Source of the DNA: Anagrus nilaparvatae
Taxonomy: Eukaryota; Arthropoda; Insecta; Hymenoptera; Mymaridae
NCBI GenBank assembly: GCA_022575985.1
Contig: JAKSXM010000147.1
Location: 23,346,001 to 23,410,000 of the forward strand
Direction of reading: 5' to 3'
Length of the DNA: 64,000 nt
The notes beneath the pieces were generated by a model. That model was not told the origin of the DNA. It did no database searches and saw only the letters and a list, made by a program, of their open reading frames with translations. Made by a program: the position numbers and the translations under genes. Shown piece by piece: positions 12,876 through 23,147 of this stretch (position 1 is its first letter; the number at the start of each line of letters is the position of its first letter).

Positions 12876-13108
12876 TTATGTAAAAAAAGAGTAATGTGGA
12901 TATTACTGTGCGTTTTTTGGCGCAAAATATGTCTTGTAATTTCACAACTGTTTATCGCAAATTTTCGATTAAAATTCGCAATTTTTCGACGAAAATCGTA
13001 AAATTACGACTTAGTTGTATATTTACGATTTTGTCGAAAATTTACGAAAAAATAAATCGTAAATTTACTCATTTTGTCGTAAAATCACAGGAGTTATTTT
13101 TTACCGTG

Positions 13109-14039
13109 AAGCAATTGCTTCAGGTGGCAAAGTTTAGGGGTGGCAAAATATTTAATTTTTATGAGGACGAAAAATTTTATTTTATTTTAAATGGAAAATT
13201 AAAAGAAAGGAAGAAATCATAGAACTGTTATTTACAAATTTAATTTTTCTTTGTATTAAAAAGGAACTATAAATTTTTACTAACAAGGGGAGTATCAACT
13301 ACTATTTGGAATGCTGAATTGCTTATAACGTTAAGGATAGATTGAGGTAGTTAAAATAACATCCTCAGTTTACTTGAATATACCACTGGGCTAAAAAATA
13401 CAGGATCAGAGCTTTTAAGATTACTATATTAAAAGATTACTATCTTAAGATTACTATCTTTTCAATCCGAATTCTAAAAGAAAGTTGCTTAACCAAATAC
13501 ATTCCAGTTGGTCTCATTTTTTTCAACTAAGTTCTATTATTGAATTCACTAGATAGTTTCAAAAATTCTGTACATCCCAAATTTTCCAAAAATTTACGAA
13601 AAATCTTTTTTTTCCCTTTTTCTTCAGTTGTTTCGGTGATGTACATCCGAAGAAATTGCAAAGTATTTTTTTTACCATTCTTAGGAAAATTTAAATTGTG
13701 GTCTGACTTTAAATTATATTAACTTACAAATAGTTTGAGATTGATATATAAATTTTTGGAAACTTGGAGCTTGTGCAAAATGTTATTATTGTAATTTTCA
13801 CATCAATTTAAGAACTAGTAATTTTTATCCAATATTATGGAGAGGCAGTTTTTGATAAAAATTGTTTATTTTTGGCCTGTTAAGGAGAAACAATTATTGA
13901 TAAATCTGCGCAGTTTACGGAGTTCAAAAGTAAACCCTTATTTGAAAAAAACGAGACCATTTCCAAGTTATAAAATTACGAGTAAAATTATCACTGATAC
14001 ACAGTTTTAATAGTCTTTTAAACTTATCTATATTTTAAA
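13109..14039. other. AT-rich sequence, nothing recognised
   Basis: The open stretch at 13,540-13,722 is short and has no splice context or recognisable motif. No gene is called. Confidence 0.5.
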
Positions 14040-14089
14040 TTTAAATTAATAAAAAAAATTTTTTTAAACACGCTTTTATTTATGCGTTA

Positions 14090-14483
14090 TCTAGTATTAT
14101 AGTTTTAGCGCACTAAAACGTAAAAAATAAATTTGTAATGAGAGTATTTTTGATTTTTAATAAAGTTTTCTGATAATTAAAAATTTATCAAAAATTTATT
14201 CCTTTTGCTCAAATATGAAAAATTTTATAGTACATACGTATGTGATAATGAAAAAAATTAAAAGCGTGGGTGCCAGTTTTTAATTTTCTTTCTGCATGCT
14301 TGGCACCCACGCTTTTAATTTTTTTCATTATCACATACGTATGTACTATAAAATTTTTCATATTTGAGCAAAAGGAATAAATTTTTGGTAAATTTTTAAT
14401 TATCAGAAAACTTTATTAAAAATCAAAAATACTCTCATTATAAATTTATTTTTTACGTTTTAGTGCGCTAAAACTATACTAGA
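14090..14483. repeat. Near-perfect palindrome, about 185-bp arms
   Basis: The left arm (14,090-14,274) starts TCTAGTATTATAGTTTTAGC. The right arm (about 14,301-14,483) is its reverse complement with only a few differences. The unpaired loop is about 26 bp. Weaker pairing continues outward between about 14,040-14,080 and 14,555-14,610 (ACACGCTTTTATT against AATAAAAGCGTGT). The high arm identity suggests a recent MITE-like foldback. No transposase frame or clear target duplication is seen. Confidence 0.9.
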
Positions 14484-14719
14484 TCAGAAAACAAAAAAGT
14501 TTACCGGAAGTGTCCCAAAAATCAATTTATATTTATTAACGCGACAGACAAGTCAAGTTAAATAAAAGCGTGTAATAATAAAAAGCGTGTAATAAAAAAA
14601 ATAAAATATTTAATTCTTTGTTTTTAACTAGAAAATTTCGAGGTTCGCTGTCCTTAAGGGGGCGGCAGATTTTTTTGCTTCAGGGATAAATTTTACTTAG
14701 AACTTAACTCGGAACCTAA

Positions 14720-15032
14720 ATTATTTTATGTACTCCAGTCAAAACGCGGTTTAGGGTGTATTTTCTCCTACTGACATGAGATTTGCTCTACTATATGTTT
14801 TTTGGGTCACTGATCACGAAAATCGGGGTCTTTTCCGGGAGATATTTTCGGAACACCCTTAAATTTGCAAAAATTACCTCTAAAAGGGGGTATTTTTGCC
14901 ATTTTCGCACTTTAAGCGACCAGATTATATCCATACGGGTTTTTTGGGTCGCTGATCAAGAGTATGTTGGAATTTTTGATAAATAATTAATGTTTCACCC
15001 TTCAATTAGCAAAAACAACCCCTAAAAAAATT
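14720..15032 (+). repeat. Copy of the GGGTCGCTGATCA repeat family
   Basis: It contains TACTCCAGTCAAAACGCGG, a CACGAAAATCGGGGTCTTTT block and two GGGTC-CTGATCA phrases. Its order is the same as in the copies at 10.1-10.4 kb and 16.05-16.3 kb. Confidence 0.7.
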
Positions 15033-15255
15033 TATAACCGGTTTGTATAACTATACAACCAACGAGTTTGGAACATTTTCACTTTTAACACTGATAATAA
15101 AGTATTTATTGTGTTCATAATATAAATATTTATATCCAAATATTTATATTTAGATTTTTCAAAGTGAACAAAATTAATTAAATTTTCAAATTATTATAGT
15201 TTTTTAAATAATATGAATTTATTTTTTATTAATTTTTACAATAAATTCTTTAAAA

Positions 15256-15927
15256 ATTCTGCACCAATGGTCCCTAGGTACTTCTGCACCAAAGGTCTTT
15301 AGGGACTTCTGCGCCAAAGGTTCCTAGGTACTTCTGCACCAAAGGTCTTTAGGGACTTCTGCACCATAGGTTTCTAGGTACTTCTGGACCAATGCTCCCT
15401 AGGTAATTTTGCACCAAAGGTCTTTAGGGACTTCTGCACCAAAGGTTCCTAGATACTTCTGCACCAAAGGTTCCTAGGTACTTCTGCACCAAAGGTCTTT
15501 AGGGACTTCTGCCCCAATGCTCTCTAGGTACTTCTGCACCAAAGGTTCCTAGGTACTTCTGCACCAAAGGTCTTTAGGGACTTCTGCCCCAATGCTCCCT
15601 AGGTACTTCTGCACCAAAGGTTCCTAGGTACTTCTGCACCAAAGGTCTTTAGGGACTTCTGCACCATAGGTCCCTAGGTACTTCTGTACCAAAGGTCTTT
15701 AGGGACTTCTGCACCAATAGTCCCTAGGTACTTCTGCACCAAAGGTCTTTAAAGATTTCTGCACCATAGGTTTCTAGGTACTTCTGCACCAATGCTCCCT
15801 ATAGGTACTTTTGCACCAAAAGTCTTTAGGGACTTCTGCACCAAAGGTCTTTAGGAACTTCTGCACCAATAATCCCTAGGTACTTCTGCACTAAAGGTCC
15901 CTAGGTACTTCTGCACCAAAGGTCCCT
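15256..15927 (+). repeat. 25-bp minisatellite, about 27 units
   Basis: The unit is close to ACTTCTGCACCAAAGGT followed by either CTTTAGGG or TCCTAGGT. The two unit types often alternate, giving a 50-bp higher-order period. Units differ by point changes (for example GCCCCAATGCTCCC). Two units near 15,800-15,840 have small insertions. No spacers of varying sequence occur, so this is not a CRISPR array. No function can be assigned. Confidence 0.95.
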
Positions 15928-16039
15928 GAATCGAAAATATTCTAAGTCCATTTCACCCCCCCCCCTAACAACGTCAATTTTTGACCCCCCACCCCTGTCG
16001 AGTCGGACTTTTTCAAATACCCCATCCAATGAACATGTT

Positions 16040-16740
16040 CCATGTTAAAAGGGTGTTTTTTCTATTTCTGCACTTTGAGCGACCAAATTAAGTTCTAACG
16101 GGTTCTTTGGGCCACTGATCAAGAATTTGGTGGAATTTTTTGTGAATAATTAATATTTCACCCTTAATTTAGCAAAAACAACCCCTAAAAGTGGTGTTTT
16201 GGCTATTTCTGAACTTTGAGCGACCAAATTAGGTTCTTAAGGGTTTTTGGGTCGCTGATCAAAAATTTGGGAGAATTTTTTAGGTTAAATAAATATTTCA
16301 TATTTATATTACTAAAATTCTCCCAAACAATAGGAGTTTTTGTATATTGGCAAAAAATTGCATAAAATACATAAATCCCCCAAATCCTTGATCAGAGACC
16401 CAAAAAACTCGTTGGAACTTAATTTGGTCGCTCAAAGTGAGAATATAAGGGGTTGCTTTTGCTAAATTAAGAGTGAAATATTGATTATTCACAAAAAACT
16501 CCTCCAAATTCTTGATGAGCGACCCACATACCCTATAGGACCTAATCTGGTCGCTCAAAGTGCGAAAATAGCAAAAAAAACACCTATTTTAGGGGTTGTT
16601 TTTGCTAATTTAAGAGTGAAATATTAATTATTTATCAAAAATTCCCACAAATTCTTGATCAGCGACCCAAAGAACCTGTAAGGGCCTACTCTGGTCGCTC
16701 AAAAAAGCGAAAATACCAAAAACACCCCCTTTTCTTGATT
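16040..16740. repeat. Tandem units arranged as a palindrome
   Basis: Direct units of about 150 bp (from about 16,050 and 16,190) contain GAGCGACCAAATTA, GGGTCGCTGATCA and AGCAAAAACAACCCCTAAAA. From about 16,310 on, the same units occur in reverse complement (about 16,310-16,440, 16,440-16,560 and 16,560-16,740). The symmetry centre is near 16,310. The open frame at 16,304-16,558 is only the repeat read on the minus strand. Confidence 0.85.
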
Positions 16741-17638
16741 TTTCAATTCTAGATTAGTGACTTTTATCAAAAGATGATAAAAAATCAAATACGCGAGTAT
16801 TTGCCATTACAACCTTCTCTTTGAGTGTCTCTATTAAGCAAAGGGGTAAGTTTTACAACTAAATAAAAGATTGAATATTTTGGGCTAAAAATTTCCCCTA
16901 GTATGTAATTTGAGTCTCTCTTTTTATTTCTGGAGTCCCTTTTTACCTAATAGGTGAGCCTAAAATATAGTTTTCATTACCAAAAATTTCAAGAGTCCAA
17001 GAACTGTCAGTTGGGCATTAATAGGTTAAAACCATATATGGTTAAAACGTAACCAGCCAATTGAAAAGATTAAAAAAATAACATAAACATAATTAAAACA
17101 TAATTTTCGACTAATCTTTCTCCACTAAAAAAGATTTTTGGACACTTTTCTGCGAATTCGAATACGCCGCTGAAAATTTTTTGATTCAAGCAATAACATA
17201 GATTACTTTAATACCTACCAAGAAGGCTTATAAACTTATGAGTATCCCACAAGATGGAGCAAGTAGTACCTTCTGAGCCCGCTTTTTTTTCTTTTTAGAA
17301 GTGGGGTGTAAACTGGTATAAACGCTTTTTCCAGATTCTTGATAAAATGACGTTAAAACTTTTACACCATGTGCTTCTGAGCATTATTTTATAAGTAACC
17401 GGCATTTTCATATAAGTAAGTTTTTTTTGTTGAATATAATTTAATAGTTTAATTTTTAAATATTTAAAGCACTGTAAAATTATTAATTTAATTTTTAATA
17501 TACATTGTTTATATTTCAGTGAAGAAATATTCGATCTCAAATATCTCAATAACTTTCTAGAAATGCCGGCATAACACGAGTTTTGATGCAAATGCTTCGC
17601 AGATCATGAAAAAAAAAAATTATTAACGATAAATAACC
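16741..17638. other. AT-rich sequence, nothing recognised
   Basis: The open stretch on the minus strand (17,295-17,591) has no supporting splice context or motif. I see no gene in this interval. Confidence 0.45.
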
Positions 17639-17731
17639 ATGAAATCTAAATTCAAATACATGGTGTGTTCATCCTCTGGAAAAATCTGGAAAGACGAGGG
17701 ACATGGATATGTTTTTCAACAAGATAAAATG
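17639..17731 (+). CDS. Candidate isolated first exon, unidentified
   Basis: An ATG in the context AACCATG opens a 31-codon stretch that ends exactly at a strong donor (ATG|GTAAGT). The peptide starts MKSKFKYMVCSSSGKIW and is not AT-biased in the way of the surrounding spacer. I do not recognise it and could not find a continuing exon downstream. It could be a decayed exon or chance. Confidence 0.25.
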
Positions 17732-18635
17732 GTAAGTTATAAAATTAAACCAAAATTTGTTGGTGAAATTTGAATAATAGCATATCTTTCTCTTCTTGAA
17801 ATGAAGTTTAATTTTCAATCTAATTAGTTGCTACAAATTTTTTAGTTATCTATCTGCTATTTGGATTTTAACAATTGGTAGACTGGAATAATAATAATTT
17901 CGCAATAATGTCCATTAAAGTAGTCATCATGATCATATAAAATGTTCCTGCAGCTATGTAAAATTTAACAATATGAGATGATTGATGTCATTACAGTATC
18001 CATGTTGAAAGTTAAATTCAGGCGTATTTAATTGTTGGTAAGTGATAAATATTGCTAATTTAAACTAAGAAAAAATAACATTCAATGTACCAATTTATTA
18101 GTTATTATTTTTATTGACCATTCTAATATTTTATTATATATACCGAATAGTAACTAATTCAGTATTATAAAATTGAGCTTTTCCAGAGTATTCAGGTTTC
18201 TGGATATTCTGAAATTAATTAGCTATGTTACATCAGAAATTTATATAGAGTTATATGGAGCATTTTTGGTAATATGGCGGGATACTTAATATTTTATAAA
18301 TTTTTAGAGGCTGTCATTATTGACCCTTTATTTGTCAATAAACTTGTTTTACAGAAATAATGCGACTACAGTCCCTTGGTGCTGTACTGAATTAAAAAAT
18401 TTTTTTGATACGAGGCATACAATTTTTCAATATACTTTGTTAGCAACAAAAAAAAACATAGACAGATTCGAACAGTTTTAGGATTGCGTTAAGGAAATTT
18501 CATAAAATAAATAACAAGGACAACACATGTAGTAAACCCCTGGGTAACAAAGTGGCTTTTTTATAGAATAGTCTTTGATCATTTGCATTTATTAACATGG
18601 TTCATATAGAAACCAACACTTCATAAATTGTCCAA

Positions 18636-18669
<34 letters not shown>

Positions 18670-19355
18670 AATTAAAAATATTAAACTGTATTAGTTATAC
18701 AATTTCATTCAGTTCTGTCATTTATATATTCCCAGGAACTTCCTTAGATTACTGGTTATAATTCAAACTTTCAATACATTAAACATATATATATGGGTGC
18801 TTTTCCAGGGAAATTATATTTTTTTTATTGTTTACGCCACAACACTTATCATGTTTTTTTTTCAATTTTTTTTGTATGTTTATAATTTTCAATGGTACTG
18901 CTATAAATTTAAACAAAAAAATTCCACAAGTTACTCTAATGGGATTTTTTATTTATGCAGACGGTTGGGACATTTTGAGTCTAATATAGCTAATAGCTAT
19001 TGATTGAAGCCATCAAATTTTCTCATACTTTGGGTACCTTATTTTTTCATCAATGCGCGTTACTGAACAAGATGCATTAAGTGAAATATTGCATACACTT
19101 TGAGAAAATGACCTGGATGGTTTGGACATTTTTATTTTGTTTGAGCATTTTAAAAATATAAAATTGAAAATTTTTGTTGATAATCCTTTTATTATCAAAA
19201 CTTTTAAGTTTTCTGCTGTTCATGTATAAATATAGTTAAGGATATATTCTACAAGGAAAAGTTGCTTAAAATTAAGTTGGTAGTTGTGATAGAAAAAAAT
19301 AAATTGTTCTTAATTAAATGGTCAAGTGGTTTAAAATATTATTTCAAAAATAAGA
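17732..19355. other. AT-rich sequence, nothing recognised
   Basis: Apart from the possible intron start at 17,732, there is no coding or repeat signal that I can support on either strand. Confidence 0.45.
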
Positions 19356-19359
19356 TTAA

Positions 19360-20437
19360 GGAGGCTCTTTAGAGTACAAGCTAGTCATGATCTATTAAAA
19401 AATTTTATTAATATTGTAAATTTATGTGAAAATGACTATGAAAAATCATTTCTTAATTTTATTAATTATTAAATTTTAATAAAATAACAAATATTCTTTT
19501 CATTTACGTATATAGCGATGACAAAAAGTTTACGTTATATACAAATAACTCAAGGCGCACTCAGTGTAAAATTTAATTTATTATTCGGAATGTAGATATT
19601 AGAATTTATATTTACCTTATTATAAAGCATTAAATAACTTTCATTATTTATCAAATAAATATAAGAATTATTGTTTACAAGTAATTATAAGATTTTTTAT
19701 TTTTAAAACTAAATTAAATAAATAATATTGATAAATACATAACATATACAAATAAGCGTGCGCGCTTTTATAGTATAGTAACATAGCTGCTTTCTCTCTA
19801 AAATCTTGTTTACTAATTTTTTGGAGTTTAATTACTCAAAATAAAATACGGGGCCGTTTTTCAAAACGATTCTCTCAAAAAGATTTAAGTTGGAACTATA
19901 GGGGGGAGGTATTATTTTTCAGATTTTTAAACGAATTTGGGTATTCGTTTTGAAAAATTTGTTTATACTATCTTAACCTCGTGTAACTAGATCATAAATA
20001 TTCATTAATAAATTATAATTAATTAATTTTAATTTATTATTACTTATTAGCTAATATTCTTGCAATCATTTTCATAACCACCTCTATGATACACAAAATT
20101 TTTTAAACAATTTGTTTATTAATTAATTTTAACTTGTTTATTTTACAATATATAACCTTTTTTTTGAATTTAACACAAAAACATAAAAAATAGCCCTAGT
20201 TTGATCGAATACCCAAATTCGTTTAAAAATCTGAAAAATAATACCTCCCCCCTTTAGTACCAACTTAAATCTTTTTTAGAGAATCGTTTTGAAAAACGGC
20301 CCGGATACCTACTATGAGAGGGGGAGCAATAATTTCCTAAAATTTCAAAATTTTGGGCGGTTATCGAACGTATGCTCTATGCCATTCGAATCGGGGGATA
20401 TATCTCACTATTTATAATTTTTCACTAAAGAGCCTCC
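19360..20437. mobile_element. piggyBac-like MITE flanked by TTAA
   Basis: The 13-bp terminal inverted repeat GGAGGCTCTTTAG (19,360-19,372) pairs with CTAAAGAGCCTCC (20,425-20,437). Both ends are bordered by TTAA (19,356-19,359 and 20,438-20,441), the target duplication of piggyBac-type elements. Inside is a second, longer inverted repeat: 19,851-19,945 against 20,205-20,302, with arms starting GGGCCGTTTTTCAAAACG. No transposase frame is present, so it is non-autonomous. The inner foldback may be a separate nested insertion or part of the element. Confidence 0.82.
19851..20302. repeat. Inner inverted repeat, about 95-bp arms
   Basis: The left arm runs from GGGCCGTTTTTCAAAACG through AATTTGGGTATTCG. 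The right arm is its near-perfect inverse. It lies off-centre inside the TTAA-flanked element. Confidence 0.85.
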
Positions 20438-20441
20438 TTAA

Positions 20442-21149
20442 AATACTTTAGTGTATCTTTTCACTTTTCATAGAAATTGTAACTTTTTTGCCTACTACAC
20501 TCCGGCCTACTACACTACGGCTCTTGTATTTCAAGGTCTGTCATTTTTTTCAAACTTCGAGAGACCTCCAAAAACTGCTTGAAATTTTAAGCAAAGCAGC
20601 CTACCCGTGTGTATTTTAAAGACATCAGATTGAATACCTGACAAAACAGTCTTCATAAATATTAACCACTTATAAATTAGTCAAATTTATTATAATTAAT
20701 ATAAAATTTTTTTATTACAGATAAGCTTTTTCTGTCAATTATAAAAGACAAGTTTTCGTTCCATGATTATTAACCGCCTGATGAAGCTCAACTGAAATAA
20801 AGTTTCATATTTTCATAATCCAGAAAATTCAAGATAACTTGTACCAACTGGTATGTTAATAACTCAAAAATTTAATGAAGTTTATTATTTATGTTAAAAT
20901 GTTATTTTACTTTCAATTTCAAAGTTATTAGTGATTAATATATTATAAGTATACATAAAAAATAATCAATTACTAAAATTCTGATCTTATAAATAATGCA
21001 GATCTATGATAATATTACGCCCCAAATCTGGAACTTTTTTTAAATGAAACAAACTCAAAGCAATTTATTCTTATTATTTGATTAACTTAAGTAACCAGTT
21101 TCATAATATATTAAAAACTTCTTATTAAGGCTAGTTTAAAAAAACATAT
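20442..21149. other. AT-rich sequence, nothing recognised
   Basis: No exon, RNA gene or bounded repeat could be supported here. Confidence 0.45.
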
Positions 21150-21786
21150 TTAAAAAAAGCATGATTGAGCAGTAGGCATTATGCGAATAAAGCATAAAAA
21201 AATTTCGATTGCGAAAATATCGAGGTTTAAGGAATCGAAAACTTCAGAAGTATTATTTATTACTTTAGCAGTTTTTACAGTTTTACAGTTTTTTTTAAAT
21301 AGATGTGGCTGCTGAGACTTTTTCGCTCTGATTTTTTTCCTTATTGTCTGTAATGCAGCCTGAATTTTGTGGTTATGGTTCTCCATGGACTGATCAGTGG
21401 GCGATTTTTCTCCGCATTTATTTTCTGTGTTAGGTGATACGCTTACTCTTTCTAAATCGACGCATGGTATTTTTAAGCTACAAATTTTCGCTAAATATTT
21501 AGTGTCAGGGCTAACCTTATTTCCCCCTTTATTTTCTTGTAAAGAAACATCTACTTCCTGAAATAAAAATTTTGAGCATTAGCAAATACGAAAAAGATGA
21601 AAGGATATAATATATATTTATATTCTTACCGCAGATGAATCTTCCGTAAATAAAACCTTTTTTTTATTACTAGGTTGATCTATTTTATTAGTTAGGTTGT
21701 TTGAATCGGTTATTTTCAATACCCTCCTTCTTTTGAGGTGATTTAACATGTAGTGATTGTGGTATATTTTTCTTTTTTTTTGGTTT
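21150..21786 (-). CDS. Unidentified Lys/Ser-rich protein, last two exons (tentative)
   Basis: Two exons join in phase. The exon at 21,786-21,630 (acceptor TTTTAG, donor GCG|GTAAGA) is followed after 72 nt by the exon at 21,557-21,150 (acceptor TTTCAG, stop at 21,150). The terminal exon is open for 135 codons. The product has basic patches (QKKRKIYHN, LKRRRVLK, RKKIRAKKS) that could be nuclear localisation signals. No catalytic domain was recognised. An upstream exon may be at 22,216-22,514, but its phase does not fit cleanly. The terminal exon phrase KTVKTAKVINNT is echoed by VKTTKVVSNT in the 260-bp tandem repeat upstream. It may be a gene of an expanded insect family or a decaying copy. Confidence 0.4.
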
Positions 21787-22215
21787 CTAAAACATTCAAT
21801 TTTAAATATAATATATATAAGAAGAAATATATATATCATATCTGATCCTATATATATATAAATTATTTAATAATTTTTTCTTCACGCATTCTAGTCATGC
21901 TATTCGCAAGTGGTTAAATAGAGTTTCCTAATTATGTAGATTCAGTAAATTTTGATTTCACTTTTTTCAGTTTTCTTTTTTTTTCCTTGTTTTAGACTCT
22001 TTTTTCAGAAATGGAACATTCCAAGCACATTCGAATATTTATTTGATATTGATTTATAATAAATTTATATGAGATTAATTAAAAATAGAAAAAATTAAAT
22101 ATTTTCATTAATACATTATATAAATAAAATAATATATTTTCTAACAAATACTATGCTATAATAAAGTAATAAGCCAAAAAGAAAAAAATTATTTAAAAAT
22201 ATAATAAAATCATAC

Positions 22216-22557
22216 CATCTGTAGGGCAGTGTTCCTGTCCATCTTCCCGATTTTCATCTTCTGACGAGGTTGACCATCTTTTTTTCACTTAAAATTTCTT
22301 CTAATGATGTAGATCTCATTCTTCTCATAATTTTCTTCCTACTGCGTATTTCAATCGGGTCAGAATCCTCTGAATCAACGTTATTTTTTGACAATCCTTC
22401 ATCATCTTCTGAAATTTCAGGGGTTTTTGCTTTCGTCCCCTTTTTTATCTTAACATCTGAATGACCAGTAACATTCTCAATCTCGCTATCTTCCGAGGAA
22501 ATTGATGGAGTCAATTTCCTTCTTTTTTTAAATTTATTTACAGTCTTCCTCGTCTTT
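22216..22557 (-). pseudogene. Ser/Asp/Glu-rich exon with a frame break
   Basis: On the minus strand from about 22,550 the translation is rich in Ser, Glu, Asp and Lys (KKRRKLTPSISSEDSEIE, EISEDDEG, NNVDSEDSD), an intrinsically disordered nuclear-protein style. At a run of seven A (about 22,281-22,287 on the plus strand, seen as T) the acidic Ser-rich text moves into another frame (RWSTSSEDENRED). It continues to a donor ATG|GTATGA at 22,216. This means a one-base indel in a homopolymer: either a decayed gene or a sequencing error. It probably belongs with the exons at 21.15-21.79 kb. Confidence 0.4.
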
Positions 22558-22630
22558 TAATATCCATATATTTAGATACGACTGCCTTTAATGCTGTTAC
22601 CTATACGGGTTTTCAAAGGTTGGGAACCAA

Positions 22631-22933
22631 CTATAAATAACCGTAAACTGCAAAAAATCCTACTACAGAGATATCCCTTAAGAACATATATGTTTTTAAG
22701 TACTCGTTCTCCTTCAAGTTTGACTTATTTGAAGAAATTGATATGGTATCATTCCCACTGTATAGTAATGACCCAGAACTAGTTAATATTAGGTCTACAG
22801 TCTTATTAGTTGTCGCTGATAAAACGTAAAACGGGCGAGCGTGTCCTCCTGAAGTGCGGTGAACTAGTTCAGAGTCGCCTATTGCTAGGCCAACATAACA
22901 CAGTGTTATCGTGTATATGATAATATTCAACAA
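22631..22933 (-). other. Open frame of 100 codons, unidentified
   Basis: The ATG at 22,933 opens a frame with a hydrophobic N-terminus (MLNIIIYTITLCYVGLA) that could be a signal peptide or a membrane segment. A Ser/Thr/Asn-rich part follows. The C-terminus runs into the tandem repeat unit, so the end is not natural. I do not recognise it. It could be a shadow of decayed exons. Confidence 0.2.
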
Positions 22934-23021
22934 AGATATAACTCTCTACGCTTAGAAAGTTTGCGTCTGTTTTGTTTTATTTTTTCTTCCAAAAGCTTCG
23001 TCACTACAGCGCGTCATTCAC

Positions 23022-23147
23022 CTGGCGTTTTAATAAAGTCTTCAATGTTTTTTGGTACCTTAGCAGTGGCGTTCTTCTGCTCAGGTTTCGTTGATGATGC
23101 AGAGGAATTCTTCAGAAGTTTAAAGGAACTTCTGCTTTCCGCGCCAC
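23022..23147 (-). pseudogene. Possible exon, Lys/Ser-rich, unidentified
   Basis: A GC-richer segment on the minus strand lies between an acceptor (ACTTGCAG, exon from 23,147) and a donor (CCAG|GTGAAT at 23,022). It reads SSFKLLKNSSASSTKPEQ and then NIEDFIKTPG. Beyond the donor the frame meets a stop and then continues with basic residues (KIKQNRRKLSKRREL). The style matches the neighbouring disordered exons, so it may be part of the same broken gene. The phases of the flanking exons do not join cleanly. Confidence 0.3.

Larger units (their letters stand above)
9413..13108. mobile_element. Large foldback element with long inverted arms, interrupted by a Helitron
   Basis: The left arm spans about 9413-9953 and the right arm about 11,152-13,108. 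The outer ends read CACTGTAAAAAATAACTCC on the left and the inverse of CACGGTAAAAAATAACTCC on the right. Without the 1.5 kb Helitron, the right arm is about 444 bp against 541 bp on the left. The difference matches one 95-bp segment bounded on the left by the direct repeat AGTAAATTTACG (9452 and 9547). The middle (9954-11,151) holds a small hairpin and another inverted repeat but no transposase frame, so the element is non-autonomous. A target duplication is not clear: GAAGCAA occurs at 9401 and at 13,108, but the ends do not match exactly beside it. Confidence 0.85.

Noticed and set aside
9401..13114. GAAGCAA as target duplication of the large foldback
   Set aside because: The seven bases occur at both sides, but the terminal repeats do not start at the same distance from them, so it is left open.
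12896..13222. Open frame of 108 codons
   Set aside because: It is mainly the inverted arm of the large foldback; the left arm gives the mirror reading at 9335-9517.
15256..15927. CRISPR-like array of short repeats
   Set aside because: Units abut without unique spacers and the context is a eukaryotic genome; it is a minisatellite.
16304..16558. Minus-strand open frame with repeated SDQI and FWVSDQ-like text
   Set aside because: The repeated peptide reflects the tandem DNA unit, not a protein repeat.
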